Shown here: positions 16,771 to 29,102 of the stretch, in pieces | How the letters are laid out: the number at the start of each line of letters is the position of its first letter | Position numbering within the stretch: the stretch's first letter is position 1 | Assembly: GCF_016625195.1 (NCBI RefSeq) | Contig: NZ_JACVUP010000007.1 | Span: forward strand, 186,001-250,000 | Origin: Erwinia sp. S63 | GTDB taxonomy: Bacteria; Pseudomonadota; Gammaproteobacteria; Enterobacterales; Enterobacteriaceae | DNA length: 64,000 bases | Direction of reading: 5' to 3' | Made by a program: the position numbers and the translations under genes | Notes under the pieces: model-generated | Told to the model about the DNA's origin: nothing | Databases searched by the model: none | The model's input: the letters and a program-made list of their open reading frames with translations, nothing else

Positions 16771-18255
16771 TCAGGAAATCGTCAACAGCCAGTGTACGTA
16801 AGACTGATAATGACTCTCTTGTTCCAGCAACTCGGCACGCAGCGGATGCGCGTCCAGCCAGCCAGCGGGCAGCGTCAGATGCAACGCATCATCATCCGCC
16901 TGTAAACGAACCGCAGGCAGCGTGTCATCGCGACGACGGCTGGAGAAAATAATCGCCAGACGCAGTAAACGACTCAAGCGTTCTGCCATGCGCGGTGGCA
17001 CGGCATTCTGCTGCGTCAGTAAACCGAGATCGATACTGCCACTTTGGTTTTGCAGCAGGCAGGCGAGCATTTTTTTCTGTGCGGGCGTAAAACCAGGAAG
17101 ATCGAGATGGCGAATCAGGTAAGCAGCGTGCTGGGGTGCCTGGCGGAAATCAACGCTCAGGCCTATTTCGTGAATCGAACAGGCGCTCAGCAGCAGATCG
17201 CGACATCGGTTATCCAGCTTCCAGACCGTGCTCACCTGACGGAAAAAACTCTCAGCCAGTTGACGGACGCGGCTTGCCTGCTCCACATCAATGGAGAAGC
17301 GGCGCTGAACGTTTTGCAACGTACGGCTGCGAATGTCGCGGTCGATCGGCAGATGCAGCATGCCGTACACCAAACCTTCGCGCAGTGCACCACCGGCCAG
17401 CGTCATGCTGTCGATGCTAAGTTCATGGAAGATAGCGATCAGAATCGACAGGCCGCTGGGAAACACCAACGCGCGCTCAAGCGTCAATCCTTCAATTTCC
17501 AGCTCTTCCAGTTTGCCGCACTGAATCGCACGCTGTTTTAGCTGCTGCAACTTGCTGAGGGTGATGCGTTCATCCATACCCTGCGCAACCATAATTTCCT
17601 GCAGTGCCTGCACCGTGCCTGAAGCGCCGACGCAAATCTGCCAGCCTTTTTCGCGCAGTGCCGCCGCGACCGGACGAATCATGTCGCGAGCGGCTAATTC
17701 AGCCTGCTCGAAATTCTCTTTCGCCAGGTGACGATCGCCAAAGTAGCGTTCCAGCCAGGTGACGCAACCCATCGACAAGCTAAACAATGTGGTCGCGTGT
17801 GAGCCTTCGCCGGTAACCAGTTCGGTGCTGCCGCCGCCGATATCCACCACCAGGCGCTGATCGGAGCCTCCGGTAGTGTGGGCAACACCTTGATAAATCA
17901 GGCGTGCCTCTTCCTCGCCGCTGATGACATTCACCGGGCAGCCAAGAATTTCTTCGGCGTTGATCAGGAAATCCTGCGCATTTTCCGCAATGCGCAGCGT
18001 AGCAGTCGCCACCACGCGGATTTGCTCGGGGGGAATATCCTGCAGCTGTTCAGAGAAGAGTTTCAGACATTGCCAGCCACGCTGCATCGCCTCGGCGGAG
18101 AGGTGATTGGCTTTGTCCAGACCGGCAGCCAGACGCACTTTGCGCTTTATACGCGCAACGGTCTGAATACTGCCGGACACTTCGCGCACCACCAACATAT
18201 GAAAGCTGTTAGAGCCTAAATCAATCGCAGCATAAAGTGACGATGCGCTCAGCAT
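16771..18255 (-). CDS. gppA: Guanosine-5'-triphosphate,3'-diphosphate pyrophosphatase GppA
   Basis: GppA converts pppGpp to ppGpp in the stringent response and also has exopolyphosphatase activity. The protein is of the Ppx/GppA actin-like family: [14 protein letters not shown] near the start, [15 protein letters not shown] and the second phosphate loop [11 protein letters not shown], then [10 protein letters not shown] and a C-terminal HD-like helical region. The chosen ATG at 18255 gives [16 protein letters not shown] and 494 aa, equal to E. coli; an open extension to 18387 overlaps rhlB and is rejected. It starts 7 bp after the rhlB stop, so the two are co-transcribed. Confidence 0.95.
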   Translation of the reverse strand: MLSASSLYAAIDLGSNSFHMLVVREVSGSIQTVARIKRKVRLAAGLDKANHLSAEAMQRGWQCLKLFSEQLQDIPPEQIRVVATATLRIAENAQDFLINAEEILGCPVNVISGEEEARLIYQGVAHTTGGSDQRLVVDIGGGSTELVTGEGSHATTLFSLSMGCVTWLERYFGDRHLAKENFEQAELAARDMIRPVAAALREKGWQICVGASGTVQALQEIMVAQGMDERITLSKLQQLKQRAIQCGKLEELEIEGLTLERALVFPSGLSILIAIFHELSIDSMTLAGGALREGLVYGMLHLPIDRDIRSRTLQNVQRRFSIDVEQASRVRQLAESFFRQVSTVWKLDNRCRDLLLSACSIHEIGLSVDFRQAPQHAAYLIRHLDLPGFTPAQKKMLACLLQNQSGSIDLGLLTQQNAVPPRMAERLSRLLRLAIIFSSRRRDDTLPAVRLQADDDALHLTLPAGWLDAHPLRAELLEQESHYQSYVHWLLTIS

Positions 18256-18262
18256 GGTGTGC

Positions 18263-19558
18263 TTAACTCGAACGTTTACGGTTGTTATTGCGCGGCGCAC
18301 CGCTACGACGGTTGCTGTTGTTCCCGCCACGGCGTGGGCCGTTGCCAGAGCGGCTGCGTTGCAGACGTTTTGGCGGAGGCAACTCACTCATCAGTGCTTC
18401 GCTGCTGTACTTGCTCACCGGAATACCGTGACCAATGTACTCTTCAATCGCTGGCAGGTTGAGTGCGTACTCTTCGCACGCCAGGCTGATGGAGTGTCCG
18501 CTGGCACCCGCGCGGCCGGTACGACCGATACGATGCACGTAGTCTTCACGATCGTCAGGCAGATCGTAGTTGAACACGTGGGTCACCGCAGGAATGTGCA
18601 GACCTCGCGCCGCAACGTCGGTGGCGACCAGGATATCCACATCACCTTTGGTGAAGTCATCCAGAATACGCAGACGTTTTTTCTGTGCTACATCGCCAGT
18701 CAGCAGGCCCACACGGTGACCGTCCGCGGCCAGATGGCCCCAGATATCTTCACAGCGATGCTTGGTGTTAGCGAAGATGATGGCGCGATCGGGCCACTCT
18801 TCTTCTAACAGGGTTTGCAGCAGACGCATCTTCTCTTCATTTGAAGGGTAGAAAAGTTCTTCTTTAATGCGGTGGCCGGTTTTCTGCTCCGGTTCCACTT
18901 CCACGTATTCAGCGTTGTTCATATGCTCGAACGCCAGTTCACGTACGCGGTAAGACAAGGTCGCCGAGAACAACATGCTCAGACGCTGGGTGGCCGGCGG
19001 CATGCGGCGGAACAGCCAGCGGATATCTTTAATAAAGCCGAGATCGAACATGCGATCGGCTTCATCCAGAACCACGACCTGAATGGCGCCGAGGTTGATG
19101 TGATTTTGTTTCGCATAGTCGATGAGGCGACCGGTGGTGCCCACCAGAATATCGACGCCATCGGCTAACACTTTCAGCTGTTTATCGTAGCCATCACCAC
19201 CATAAGCCAGGCCCAGCTTGAGGCCGGTGACTTTTGACAGCGGCTCTGCATCGGCATGAATCTGCACGGCAAGTTCACGCGTCGGGGCCATGATCAGCGC
19301 ACGTGGCTGATTAATCTGGCGGCCTTCAGCGGCTGGATGAGAAAGAAGATGATGAAACGTTGACGTCAGGAACGCCATCGTTTTGCCGGTACCGGTTTGC
19401 GCCTGACCCGCAACATCACGCCCTGAAAGCGCAAAAGGCAGTGCCAACGCCTGAATAGGCGTGCAGTTAGAAAAGCCTTTGGTATCAAGGGCTTCAACTA
19501 CCTGTGGGTGCAGGGCGAAGTCGGAAAACTTCTGTTCAGTTAAGTGTGTTTTGCTCAT
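18263..19558 (-). CDS. rhlB: DEAD-box RNA helicase RhlB
   Basis: RhlB is the RNA helicase of the RNase E degradosome. The 431-residue protein shows the Q motif ([14 protein letters not shown]), Walker [27 protein letters not shown] in [16 protein letters not shown] in [17 protein letters not shown] and [10 protein letters not shown]. The C-terminal tail is Arg/Asn-rich, as expected for RNA contact. It is divergent from trxA with a short shared promoter region, and is followed directly by gppA. Confidence 0.96.
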   Translation of the reverse strand: MSKTHLTEQKFSDFALHPQVVEALDTKGFSNCTPIQALALPFALSGRDVAGQAQTGTGKTMAFLTSTFHHLLSHPAAEGRQINQPRALIMAPTRELAVQIHADAEPLSKVTGLKLGLAYGGDGYDKQLKVLADGVDILVGTTGRLIDYAKQNHINLGAIQVVVLDEADRMFDLGFIKDIRWLFRRMPPATQRLSMLFSATLSYRVRELAFEHMNNAEYVEVEPEQKTGHRIKEELFYPSNEEKMRLLQTLLEEEWPDRAIIFANTKHRCEDIWGHLAADGHRVGLLTGDVAQKKRLRILDDFTKGDVDILVATDVAARGLHIPAVTHVFNYDLPDDREDYVHRIGRTGRAGASGHSISLACEEYALNLPAIEEYIGHGIPVSKYSSEALMSELPPPKRLQRSRSGNGPRRGGNNSNRRSGAPRNNNRKRSS

Positions 19559-19674
19559 AGTGTGGTAGAATATCAGCTTACTAGCGCTTTACGAAAGCGT
19601 ATCCGATGAAATAAAGTCAACCTACGTTGGTATATTTTACGCCGATTCGCCAGGCACAATCTTTGGAGTTAAAC

Positions 19675-20007
19675 ATGAGCAGCGATAAAATCGTTCACTT
19701 GACCGATGACAGTTTCGACACTGACGTGCTGAAAGCCGACGGTGTCACTCTGGTAGATTTCTGGGCTGAATGGTGTGGTCCTTGCAAAATGATCGCCCCA
19801 ATTCTCGACGAAGTCGCAGAAGAGTACGACGGTAAGCTTACCATCGCCAAGTTGAACATTGATGACAACCCGGGCACTGCACCTAAATATGGCATTCGCG
19901 GTATCCCGACACTGCTGCTGTTCAAGAACGGTGAAGTGGCTGCGACCAAAGTAGGCGCCCTGTCTAAAGGTCAGCTGAAAGAGTTCCTGAACGCTAACCT
20001 GGCCTAA
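19675..20007 (+). CDS. trxA: Thioredoxin 1
   Basis: TrxA is the main cytoplasmic disulfide reductant, re-reduced by thioredoxin reductase. [13 protein letters not shown] holds the redox-active CGPC, followed by the cis-Pro segment [14 protein letters not shown] 19675 with TTTGGAG upstream gives 110 aa, one Ser longer at the N-terminus than E. coli (MSSDKIVHL). The earlier in-frame start at 19627 would add residues in the promoter region and is rejected. Confidence 0.97.
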   Translation: MSSDKIVHLTDDSFDTDVLKADGVTLVDFWAEWCGPCKMIAPILDEVAEEYDGKLTIAKLNIDDNPGTAPKYGIRGIPTLLLFKNGEVAATKVGALSKGQLKEFLNANLA

Positions 20008-20027
20008 GCCCAGCACGGCGTTGTTCC

Positions 20028-20053
20028 GCAGTGGTGAATTTTTTCGCCACTGC
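20028..20053 (+). terminator. Hairpin after trxA
   Basis: GCAGTGGTGAA (20028-20038) pairs with TTCGCCACTGC (20043-20053), with one G-U pair and a TTTT loop. The stem is strong but no T run follows, so partial read-through into the rho leader is possible. Confidence 0.6.
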
Positions 20054-20350
20054 TGGACGTCTCCATTCAGGCGTGTTAAGTTGACCTCACTGCATTACGC
20101 ACTTACCTTGTAGTTTGCATCTAAAGTTTTCCCTTGTCAGACCCTGCTCGCATTGAACGTTATCGTGGTTTGGCAATCTGATGACTAGCACATTCGGCAT
20201 CACCTTTCGACCATCTCTTCGTTTCCTATCGCCACATCAGACGATAATCGTCGAGCAGAGTTGAAAAAGAGCCATTAACGGCATGGAATTTTTGCCATAC
20301 CACCCACGACAATCATTTCGAGAATTACCCCGAGTTTAAGAACCCTCACT
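20054..20350 (+). other. rho leader region
   Basis: About 300 nt between the trxA hairpin and rho. In E. coli this leader is Rho-dependent and carries the rhoL peptide. Here it is pyrimidine-rich and C-rich in stretches (for example TTTTCCCTTGTCAGACC near 20128), consistent with Rho loading, and holds one small frame with modest resemblance to rhoL. Confidence 0.5.
20181..20264 (+). CDS. Possible rho leader peptide (RhoL-like)
   Basis: An ATG frame of 27 codons (peptide beginning MTSTFGITFRP and ending VEQS) lies 86 bp before rho. Its middle, RFLSPHQT, only loosely recalls RFSSAYSPVT of E. coli RhoL, and the upstream ribosome site (GGTTTGG) is weak. It is the only ATG frame of any length in the leader. 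It could equally be a chance frame. Confidence 0.3.
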   Translation: MTSTFGITFRPSLRFLSPHQTIIVEQS

Positions 20351-21610
<1,260 letters not shown>

Positions 21611-21611
21611 G

Positions 21612-21660
21612 TTGGCGAAATTGAATCGCTAAGCGAAGCGATTCGGTCGCACAATTTGCC
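21612..21660 (+). other. Long imperfect stem-loop right after rho
   Basis: GAATCGCT (21623-21630) and AGCGATTC (21637-21644) form a tight inner stem. Flanking GGCGAAATTG and CAATTTGCC extend it with a bulge. It sits 2 bp after the rho stop and before the true terminator, so it probably protects the rho 3' end. Confidence 0.5.
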
Positions 21661-21673
21661 AGGATTTATTGCT

Positions 21674-21700
21674 AACGCCACGTCTTAACGTGGCGTTTTT
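21674..21700 (+). terminator. Intrinsic terminator of rho
   Basis: AACGCCACG (21674-21682) and CGTGGCGTT (21689-21697) form a perfect 9-bp stem with a TCTTAA loop, followed by a T run. Confidence 0.9.
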
Positions 21701-21873
21701 CATTTATGGGCATTAGGATTAGCCCAGTCAGGAAGCAATATGATGATTGTGCCAGAAAGGTGCTGGTTTTTTCAGCAATCAGACTTTTCGCAGGCAGAAT
21801 TCGGACAAAGGATATACGGCAATGGCAAGAATCTTGCTTATTGTTGTCGATGATTTTAGCTGAGAGCGTTAAC

Positions 21874-22965
21874 GTGAATTTACTCACTATGAGTACTGAG
21901 CTTGGTTTTGTTTTTCTGTTTACTTTAGTGTTCCTATTTTTTGCCCGTAAAGCAGCTAAAAAAATTGGGCTGGTAGACACACCTAATTCAAGAAAACGAC
22001 ACCATGGCGCCATTCCGTTAGTGGGTGGGATCTCCGTTTATGCGGGGATTTGCTTTGCTTTCGCTATTTCAGATTATTATTTACCCCATGCGGCACTCTA
22101 TTTAAGTTGCGCAGGGGTGCTGGTGCTGGTGGGGGCACTGGACGATCGGTTCGATATCAGCGTTAAAATCCGCGCATTAGTACAAGCGGCGGTGGCCATC
22201 GTGATGATGGTCGGCGCAAAACTGTATCTGCTGAGCCTCGGATTTATCATTGGTCCGGTGGAACTGGTTGTTGGGCCATTTGGCTACGTGCTTACACTGT
22301 TCGCTGTTTGGGCCGCCATTAACGCCTTTAACATGGTCGATGGCATCGATGGCTTACTGGGTGGGCTGGCCAGTGTGACCTTCGCCGCCATGGGCATCAT
22401 CCTCTACTTTGACGGGCAAACCAGTCTTGCGATGTGGTGTTTTGCCATGATCGCCGCCACCATCCCCTATATTTTGCTCAATCTGGGTCTGATTGGCCGC
22501 CGCTATAAAGTGTTTATGGGCGATGCAGGCAGCACCATGATTGGCTTCACCATTATCTGGATCCTGCTGGAAACCACCCAGGGTTTGAGCCATCCGATTA
22601 CGCCGGTCACGGCACTGTGGCTGATCGCCATTCCGCTGATGGATATGGTGGCGATTATGTATCGCCGCCTGCGTAAGGGAATGAGTCCGTTCTCAGCTGA
22701 CCGCCAGCACATTCACCATTTGATCATGCGTGCCGGTTTCACTTCGCGTCAGGCCTTTGTGCTGATTACCGTGGCTGCAGCGCTGTTGGCCGGTATTGGT
22801 GTGCTGGGCGAATACCTTGCCTTCATCCCCGAGTGGGTGATGCTGGTGCTGTTCCTGATGGCCTTTTTCCTTTACGGCTATTGCCTGAAACATGCCTGGC
22901 GTGTGGCGCGCAAAATCCGTCGTATTAAACGCCGCTGGCAAAGCAGTGGCGAAGATAAAAAATAA
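21874..22965 (+). CDS. wecA: UDP-GlcNAc:undecaprenyl-phosphate GlcNAc-1-phosphate transferase WecA
   Basis: WecA starts ECA (and many O-antigen) lipid-linked chains by moving GlcNAc-1-P to undecaprenyl phosphate at the inner membrane. The protein has about 11 membrane helices and the PNPT motifs: LVGALDDRFDIS, NAFNMVDGIDGLLGG, KVFMGDAGS and the cytosolic loop SADRQHIHHLIMRAG. GTG 21874 gives (M)NLLTMSTEL as in E. coli, with GAGAG upstream, 363 aa; an in-frame ATG at 21850 is an alternative. First gene of the 12-gene ECA cluster; the upstream 170 bp after the rho terminator must hold the operon promoter. Confidence 0.95.
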   Translation: MNLLTMSTELGFVFLFTLVFLFFARKAAKKIGLVDTPNSRKRHHGAIPLVGGISVYAGICFAFAISDYYLPHAALYLSCAGVLVLVGALDDRFDISVKIRALVQAAVAIVMMVGAKLYLLSLGFIIGPVELVVGPFGYVLTLFAVWAAINAFNMVDGIDGLLGGLASVTFAAMGIILYFDGQTSLAMWCFAMIAATIPYILLNLGLIGRRYKVFMGDAGSTMIGFTIIWILLETTQGLSHPITPVTALWLIAIPLMDMVAIMYRRLRKGMSPFSADRQHIHHLIMRAGFTSRQAFVLITVAAALLAGIGVLGEYLAFIPEWVMLVLFLMAFFLYGYCLKHAWRVARKIRRIKRRWQSSGEDKK

Positions 22966-23001
22966 ATTACCCCGATTAGTACCCCGATAAGGACTTTTGT
23001 T

Positions 23002-24051
23002 ATGACCTCTGTCGTTGTGGAGAACGAACTGGATGTGCGCGGCCTTGGCTGCACGCTGTGGCGCGGTAAGCGCTGGATCATCGGCTTTGCGCTGCTGTTT
23101 GCCTTATTGGCATGGCTCGCCTCGATGCTGATGAAGCAAGCATGGAGCACCACCGCCGTTACCGATCGTCCAACGGTTAACATGCTGGGTGATTTCTTTG
23201 TACAGCAGCAATTCCTTAATAATCTCGATGTGCGTAACAATACGCTCAATCTCAACACGCCCGCCCCAACGGTGATGGATGAGGTCTATCAGGAATTCAC
23301 TATGCAGTTGGCCTCCTGGGACACGCGCCGTGATTTCTGGCAGCAGACCGATTACTACAAAAGTCGCAAAAGTGGCAATGCGCACAACGATGCCGCGCTG
23401 CTGGACGATTTGATTACTAATATTCAGTTCACGCCTGCAGATACGGCGCATAACACGCTGGATAACATTAAGCTGATTGCTGAAACCGCCGGTGACGCGA
23501 ATAACCTGCTGCGCCAATATATCGCTTATGCCAGCGAACGCGCGGCGCGCCATTTGAATGCGGAGTTGAAGGGTGCATGGCAGGCGCGCAGCGCGCAGCT
23601 GCAAGCGCAGGTCACTCGTCAGCAGGAAGTGGCACAGGCGGTATTTGATCGCCAGCGTCAACGTATTGAACAGGCCTTAAAGGTCGCAAGTCAGCAGGGC
23701 ATCAAAGAAAACCGTGCACCGGCCATTGGCGAAGCGCTGCCTGACAGCGATCGCTTCCTGCTCGGGCAGCAAATGTTGCAGGCTCAGCTCGATACATTGC
23801 AAGCCAGCGGGCCCGCTTACGATTTGAGCTATGATCAGAACAGAGCGATGCTGGGCACGTTGCAGGCAGGCGCGCAGTTGGATAAGCCATTCCAGACTTA
23901 CCGCTATCTGCGCACGCCTGAAGAGCCGGTGTCGCGCGACAGTCCGCGCCGGGTATTTATGATGATCATGTGGGGCGTCATTGGCGCGCTGGTGGGTGCA
24001 GGTGTGGCGCTGGTGCGCCGTCCTCGTCCGACGTCACCAACGAGCCATTAA
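23002..24051 (+). CDS. wzzE: ECA polysaccharide chain-length regulator WzzE
   Basis: WzzE is an inner-membrane co-polymerase that sets the number of ECA trisaccharide repeats made by WzyE. It shows the PCP1 layout: an N-terminal helix (about residues 31-49), a large Gln-rich coiled-coil periplasmic domain with [15 protein letters not shown] (the Pro-rich motif before the second helix) and a C-terminal helix (about 318-338). Its 3' end is followed 10 bp later by wecB. Confidence 0.93.
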   Translation: MTSVVVENELDVRGLGCTLWRGKRWIIGFALLFALLAWLASMLMKQAWSTTAVTDRPTVNMLGDFFVQQQFLNNLDVRNNTLNLNTPAPTVMDEVYQEFTMQLASWDTRRDFWQQTDYYKSRKSGNAHNDAALLDDLITNIQFTPADTAHNTLDNIKLIAETAGDANNLLRQYIAYASERAARHLNAELKGAWQARSAQLQAQVTRQQEVAQAVFDRQRQRIEQALKVASQQGIKENRAPAIGEALPDSDRFLLGQQMLQAQLDTLQASGPAYDLSYDQNRAMLGTLQAGAQLDKPFQTYRYLRTPEEPVSRDSPRRVFMMIMWGVIGALVGAGVALVRRPRPTSPTSH

Positions 24052-24061
24052 GAGAAGCCAC

Positions 24062-25186
24062 GTGAAAGTTCTGACCGTATTTGGCACGCGTCCTGAGGCG
24101 ATCAAAATGGCCCCGCTGGTGCAGGCACTGGCGCAGGACCCGGCGTTTGAATCGCGCCTCTGCGTGACCGCGCAGCATCGTGAAATGCTCGATCAGGTGC
24201 TGCGGCTGTTCAAGCTGCAGCCCGATTACGATCTCAATATCATGCGCCCGGAGCAGGGGCTGACGGAGATCACCAGCCGCATTTTGCAGGGGATGAAAAC
24301 GGTGCTCGCCGATTTCCAGCCCGATGTGGTGCTGGTACACGGTGATACCACCACCACCTTTGCTGCTAGCTTAGCCGCTTTTTATCATCAGATTCCGGTG
24401 GGGCACGTCGAAGCCGGATTGCGCACCGGCAACCTGATGTCGCCCTGGCCGGAAGAGGCTAACCGCACGCTAACAGGCCATCTGGCGAGCTATCATTTCA
24501 CGCCTACCGAAAACTCACGCCAGAATCTACTGCGTGAGAATTTGCCCGACACGCGTATTTTTGTCACCGGCAATACGGTGATTGATGCACTGCTGTGGGT
24601 GCGCGATCGGGTGCTGGATGATACCGACCTGAATGCGCGTCTGGCTGCGCGTTATCCGTTCCTTGATGCGGATAAAAAACTGATTCTGGTCACTGGCCAT
24701 CGCCGTGAAAGTTTTGGCGGCGGTTTCGAACGGATTTGCAGCGCGCTGGCGCAGATTGCGCGTCAGCATCCGCAGGCGCAGATCGTCTATCCGGTGCACC
24801 TCAATCCCAACGTCAGCGAGCCGGTAAATCGTATCCTGAGCGGCATCGACAATATCATTTTGATTGAGCCGCAAGAGTATTTGCCGTTTGTCTGGTTGAT
24901 GAATCGTTCCTGGCTGATCCTCACCGATTCTGGTGGCATTCAGGAAGAAGCGCCGTCGTTGGGTAAACCGGTTCTGGTGATGCGTGATACCACTGAACGC
25001 CCGGAAGCCGTGGATGCAGGCACAGTGAAACTGGTCGGTACCGATATTAATCGGATTGTCGAAGAAGTCAGCCTGCTGCTACAGGATGAGGAAGCCTGGC
25101 AGAGGATGAGTCACGCACATAATCCGTATGGCGATGGTCATGCGTGCTCGCGCATCCTGCAGGCACTGAAACAACACAGAGTATAA
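24062..25186 (+). CDS. wecB: UDP-GlcNAc 2-epimerase WecB
   Basis: WecB interconverts UDP-GlcNAc and UDP-ManNAc for ECA. Recognised from [62 protein letters not shown] and [23 protein letters not shown] 24062 is the start (374 aa), with AGAGAAG before it; the open frame back to 23981 overlaps wzzE. It ends 2 bp before the wecC ATG. Confidence 0.96.
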   Translation: MKVLTVFGTRPEAIKMAPLVQALAQDPAFESRLCVTAQHREMLDQVLRLFKLQPDYDLNIMRPEQGLTEITSRILQGMKTVLADFQPDVVLVHGDTTTTFAASLAAFYHQIPVGHVEAGLRTGNLMSPWPEEANRTLTGHLASYHFTPTENSRQNLLRENLPDTRIFVTGNTVIDALLWVRDRVLDDTDLNARLAARYPFLDADKKLILVTGHRRESFGGGFERICSALAQIARQHPQAQIVYPVHLNPNVSEPVNRILSGIDNIILIEPQEYLPFVWLMNRSWLILTDSGGIQEEAPSLGKPVLVMRDTTERPEAVDAGTVKLVGTDINRIVEEVSLLLQDEEAWQRMSHAHNPYGDGHACSRILQALKQHRV

Positions 25187-25188
25187 TT

Positions 25189-26448
25189 ATGCGTTTTGAA
25201 ACCATTTCCGTTATCGGACTGGGCTACATTGGGCTGCCAACGGCGGCCGTTTTTGCCTCAAAGGGAAAAAAAGTGATCGGCGTGGATATCAATATCCGCG
25301 CGGTCGAGACCATTAATCGCGGCGACATTCACATTGTGGAGCCGGAGTTAGGTGACGTGGTGCGTGAAGCCGTGCAGGCAGGTTTCCTGCGAGCTACCAC
25401 GCAAGCCGAAGCTGCGGATGCCTTCTTAATCGCCGTACCCACGCCGTTTATCGGCGATCATCAGCCGGATCTGAGCTACGTACAGGCAGCCGCGCTGTCG
25501 ATTGCACCGGTGCTGAAAACCGGCGATTTGGTGATCCTCGAATCGACCTCACCGGTTGGCGCGACCGAGCAGATGGCTGGCTGGCTAGCGGAGGCACGTC
25601 CTGATCTGTGTTTCCCGCAGCACGGTGATGACTGTGACGTGTTTATCGCTTACTGTCCGGAGCGCGTGCTGCCCGGCAAAGTGATGGTGGAACTGCTGGA
25701 CAACGATCGTGTGATTGGCGGCATGACGCCCGCCTGCTCAGCGCGTGCCAGCGAACTGTATCGCATCTTCCTGCGCGGTGAATGTGTGGAAACCAACGCG
25801 CGTACCGCTGAGATGTGCAAACTCACCGAGAACAGCTTCCGTGATGTGAACATCGCGTTCGCCAATGAGCTGTCGCTGATCTGCGCGGAACAGAACATCA
25901 ACGTGTGGGAATTGATTGCGCTGGCGAACCGCCATCCACGCGTCAACATTCTGCAGCCGGGACCAGGCGTTGGCGGTCACTGTATCGCTGTCGATCCCTG
26001 GTTTATCGTGGCGCAGAATCCGGAACTGGCGCGTCTGATTCGTACCGCGCGTGAAGTGAATGATGCCAAACCCACCTGGGTGTTGGAGCAGGTCAAACAG
26101 CAGTTGGCGGATTGCCTGACTACCAGCGGCAAACGTGCTTCTGAGGTAACGATTGCCTGCTTCGGCCTGGCGTTTAAACCGAACATTGATGATTTGCGTG
26201 AAAGCCCGGCGATGACAGTGGCGCACCTGATTGCCGAGTGGCACAGCGGCAGCACGCTGGTGGTTGAACCGCATGTGGCAGAAATCCCTGCACGACTGGC
26301 CCATGAAGCGGCTCTGGTTTCCACTCAGGATGCATTGCAGCAGGCAGATATCATCGTGATGCTGGTTGATCACGCGCAGTTCCGCGCCATCGATGCCAGC
26401 GAGATCACGCAGCAGTGGATTATCGATACCAAAGGTGTCTGGCGATGA
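25189..26448 (+). CDS. wecC: UDP-N-acetyl-D-mannosamine dehydrogenase WecC
   Basis: WecC oxidises UDP-ManNAc to UDP-ManNAcA with two NAD+. It has the dinucleotide-binding [22 protein letters not shown], the central [15 protein letters not shown] helix and the catalytic Cys in [13 protein letters not shown], followed by [16 protein letters not shown] 25189 gives 419 aa, near the usual 420. The stop overlaps rffG by four bases (ATGA). Confidence 0.96.
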   Translation: MRFETISVIGLGYIGLPTAAVFASKGKKVIGVDINIRAVETINRGDIHIVEPELGDVVREAVQAGFLRATTQAEAADAFLIAVPTPFIGDHQPDLSYVQAAALSIAPVLKTGDLVILESTSPVGATEQMAGWLAEARPDLCFPQHGDDCDVFIAYCPERVLPGKVMVELLDNDRVIGGMTPACSARASELYRIFLRGECVETNARTAEMCKLTENSFRDVNIAFANELSLICAEQNINVWELIALANRHPRVNILQPGPGVGGHCIAVDPWFIVAQNPELARLIRTAREVNDAKPTWVLEQVKQQLADCLTTSGKRASEVTIACFGLAFKPNIDDLRESPAMTVAHLIAEWHSGSTLVVEPHVAEIPARLAHEAALVSTQDALQQADIIVMLVDHAQFRAIDASEITQQWIIDTKGVWR

Positions 26449-27521
26449 AACAGTTCCTGGTGACAGGTGGCGCAGGCTTTATTGGTTCCGCACTGGTGCG
26501 ATTTCTGATTGAGCATACCGACCATCAGGTGGTGGTGGTGGATAAACTCAGCTACGCAGGCAACTTAGCCTCTCTGGCTTCAATACATAATAATGCGCGC
26601 TATGCCTTTGAGCAGGTGGATATTTGCGACCGAGCCGAACTGGACCGTGTCATGGCCCAATATCAACCGGATTGCATTATGCATCTGGCCGCAGAAAGCC
26701 ATGTGGATCGCTCGATTGATGGCCCGATTGCATTCATCGAAACCAATATCGTGGGCACCTATCAGTTACTGGAAGCCGCACGCCATTACTGGAATGGCAT
26801 GGCGGATGAGCGTAAAAAAGGCTTTATCTTCCATCACATTTCCACTGACGAAGTGTTTGGCGATTTGCATGGCAGCGATGATTTCTTTACCGAAACCACG
26901 CCGTATGCGCCCAGCAGCCCTTATTCAGCGACGAAAGCCAGCAGCGATCATTTGGTTCGCGCCTGGTTACGCACTTACGGCTTGCCGATCATCGTCACCA
27001 ACTGTTCGAACAATTATGGCCCTTATCACTTTCCTGAAAAATTGATTCCACTGACTATCATCAATGCGTTGGCGGGTAAGCCTTTGCCGGTGTATGGCAA
27101 CGGCAGCCAGATTCGCGATTGGCTGTATGTAGAGGATCATGCGCGAGCACTCTACAGTGTGGTGAGCAGCGGCAAAGTGGGTGAAACCTATAATATTGGT
27201 GGTCACAACGAACGCCGTAATATTGAGGTGGTGGAAACCCTGTGCGATCTGCTGGACGAACTGGCACCGCAGCAGCGCGCCACGCATCTGACGCGCTATC
27301 GAGATCTGATCACTTTTGTCACCGATCGTCCCGGTCACGATCTGCGTTACGCCATCGACGCCAGCAAAATTGCGCGTGAGTTAGGCTGGACGCCGCAGGA
27401 AACCTTCGAAAGTGGCATTCGCAAAACCGTGCAGTGGTATTTGGCAAACCCACAGTGGTGGCAGGCGATTCTCAACGGTAGCTATCGTGGCGAGCGGTTG
27501 GGTTTAACCACGCCGCGCTGA
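26445..27521 (+). CDS. rffG: dTDP-glucose 4,6-dehydratase RffG
   Basis: RffG makes dTDP-4-keto-6-deoxyglucose for Fuc4NAc synthesis. It is an extended [16 protein letters not shown]ossmann motif, [28 protein letters not shown] (YxxxK) and [18 protein letters not shown] 26445 overlaps the wecC stop; 358 aa. Paralogue of RmlB, assigned to ECA by position. Confidence 0.96.
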   Translation: MKQFLVTGGAGFIGSALVRFLIEHTDHQVVVVDKLSYAGNLASLASIHNNARYAFEQVDICDRAELDRVMAQYQPDCIMHLAAESHVDRSIDGPIAFIETNIVGTYQLLEAARHYWNGMADERKKGFIFHHISTDEVFGDLHGSDDFFTETTPYAPSSPYSATKASSDHLVRAWLRTYGLPIIVTNCSNNYGPYHFPEKLIPLTIINALAGKPLPVYGNGSQIRDWLYVEDHARALYSVVSSGKVGETYNIGGHNERRNIEVVETLCDLLDELAPQQRATHLTRYRDLITFVTDRPGHDLRYAIDASKIARELGWTPQETFESGIRKTVQWYLANPQWWQAILNGSYRGERLGLTTPR

Positions 27522-27544
27522 GGCGCAATACAGGAGCAGCAACG

Positions 27545-28426
27545 ATGAAAGGTATCATCCTGGCGGGCGGTTCGGGTACGCGTTTGCACCCTATTACTCG
27601 CGCTATCTCAAAGCAGCTACTGCCGGTTTACGACAAACCGATGATCTACTATCCGCTGTCGGTGCTGATGCTGGCGGGGATCCGCGAGGTCCTGATTATC
27701 ACCACGCCGGAAGATCGCGCGCACTTTGAGCGTTTGCTCGGTGATGGCAGCGAGTTCGGCCTGCAGCTGCAGTATGCTGAGCAACCCAGCCCCGATGGTC
27801 TGGCGCAGGCGTTTATCATTGGTGAGTCCTTTATTGGCAATGACAGCTGCTGTCTGGTGCTGGGCGACAATCTCTATTTTGGCCAGGGCTTCAGTCCAAA
27901 ACTGAAAAAAGTGGCTGCGCGCAGTAGCGGTGCCACGGTGTTTGCCTATCAGGTGATGGATCCCGAGCGGTTTGGTGTGGTGGAGTTTGATGACGACTTC
28001 AATGCGCTTTCCATCGAGGAGAAGCCGCAACAACCCAAATCACGTTGGGCGGTAACCGGCCTCTACTTCTACGACAATCGCGTGGTGGAGTTTGCCAAAC
28101 AGGTGCAGCCTTCTGCACGAGGCGAGCTGGAAATCACCGCGATTAACCAGATGTATCTTGAGCAGGGTGAACTCTCTGTCGAGTTACTGGGACGCGGTTT
28201 TGCCTGGCTGGATACCGGTACACACGACAGTCTGATTGAAGCGAGTATGTTTGTGCAGACCGTGGAGAAACGTCAGGGCTTTAAAATTGCCTGTCTGGAA
28301 GAGATTGCGTGGCGCAACGGTTGGCTAAGTGACGAACAGTTGCTGGCGGCGGCGCAAGCGTTGACCAAAACCGGCTACGGCCAATACCTGATGGATGTTC
28401 TCCATGCCCGTCCTCGTCAGTATTAA
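27545..28426 (+). CDS. rffH: Glucose-1-phosphate thymidylyltransferase RffH
   Basis: RffH makes dTDP-glucose from dTTP and glucose-1-phosphate. It shows the nucleotidyltransferase signature [59 protein letters not shown] and [11 protein letters not shown]. At 293 aa it has the standard RmlA/RffH length. A CAGGAG ribosome site precedes the ATG; the 3' end overlaps wecD by 23 bp. Confidence 0.96.
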   Translation: MKGIILAGGSGTRLHPITRAISKQLLPVYDKPMIYYPLSVLMLAGIREVLIITTPEDRAHFERLLGDGSEFGLQLQYAEQPSPDGLAQAFIIGESFIGNDSCCLVLGDNLYFGQGFSPKLKKVAARSSGATVFAYQVMDPERFGVVEFDDDFNALSIEEKPQQPKSRWAVTGLYFYDNRVVEFAKQVQPSARGELEITAINQMYLEQGELSVELLGRGFAWLDTGTHDSLIEASMFVQTVEKRQGFKIACLEEIAWRNGWLSDEQLLAAAQALTKTGYGQYLMDVLHARPRQY

Positions 28427-29102
28427 TCCCCTTGCGTGGGAAAGCGATTTCTTTGGCGTGAACAGTGCGCGTATTGAGCTGGATGGCGACTGTGCCCTGG
28501 GCGAAGTGCTGCAGCAGTCAGATATGTTGTGGCAGGCCAAAGTGCCTGCCGAGCGTACCGATGCTATCGATGCCTTGAGTCAGCACGGTTTTCAGCTGGT
28601 GGAAGGTGAGGCCGATCTTGCCATCAATATCAAACGCACCGAGCGCCAGGCCGGCGTACGCATTGCGCGTGAAGCGCAGATCCCGGCATTACGTGAGGCG
28701 GCAGCGCATGCGTTTCGACAAAGTCGTTTTCGTGCGCCTTGGTTTAACGCCGATGACAGCGGTCGCTTCTATGCACAGTGGATTGAAAACGCGGTGCGCG
28801 GCACCTTTGATCACCAATGTCTGGTGGCCAGCGACGAAGCCGGTCAATTACAAGGCTTTGTCTCGATGCGTGAAGTCAACGGTGATGCGCGCATCGGCCT
28901 GCTTGCCGTACAGCCCGAAGCGCAAGGGCAGGGCATTGGCCAGCGTTTGCTGCTGGCGGCAGCAGATTGGGGCCGCGTGCGGCAGCTGGAACGACTGCGC
29001 GTCGCGACCCAGCTTAGCAATCTCACGGCGATGCGCCTCTATTTACGCAGCGGTGCTCGCCTCGAAAGCACCGCTTACTGGTTTTACAGGAAAGCCCCAT
29101 GA
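28404..29102 (+). CDS. wecD: dTDP-4-amino-4,6-dideoxygalactose N-acetyltransferase WecD
   Basis: WecD acetylates dTDP-Fuc4N with acetyl-CoA to give dTDP-Fuc4NAc. It is a GNAT-fold enzyme: [32 protein letters not shown] and the acetyl-CoA loop [14 protein letters not shown], ending [21 protein letters not shown]. The start [21 protein letters not shown] at 28404 fits the E. coli protein (MPVRASIEPL...). It overlaps rffH by 23 bp and wecE by four. Confidence 0.93.
   Translation: MPVLVSINPLAWESDFFGVNSARIELDGDCALGEVLQQSDMLWQAKVPAERTDAIDALSQHGFQLVEGEADLAINIKRTERQAGVRIAREAQIPALREAAAHAFRQSRFRAPWFNADDSGRFYAQWIENAVRGTFDHQCLVASDEAGQLQGFVSMREVNGDARIGLLAVQPEAQGQGIGQRLLLAAADWGRVRQLERLRVATQLSNLTAMRLYLRSGARLESTAYWFYRKAP

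Noticed and set aside
18256..18387. 44-codon N-terminal extension of gppA
   Set aside because: It lies within rhlB, has no similarity to GppA, and the downstream ATG restores the family length and start.
21706..21873. N-terminal extension of wecA to 21706, or a 13-codon leader frame at 21822
   Set aside because: The extension has no similarity to WecA and weak start context. The tiny frame has a fair ribosome site but no attenuator structure after it, so it was not called.
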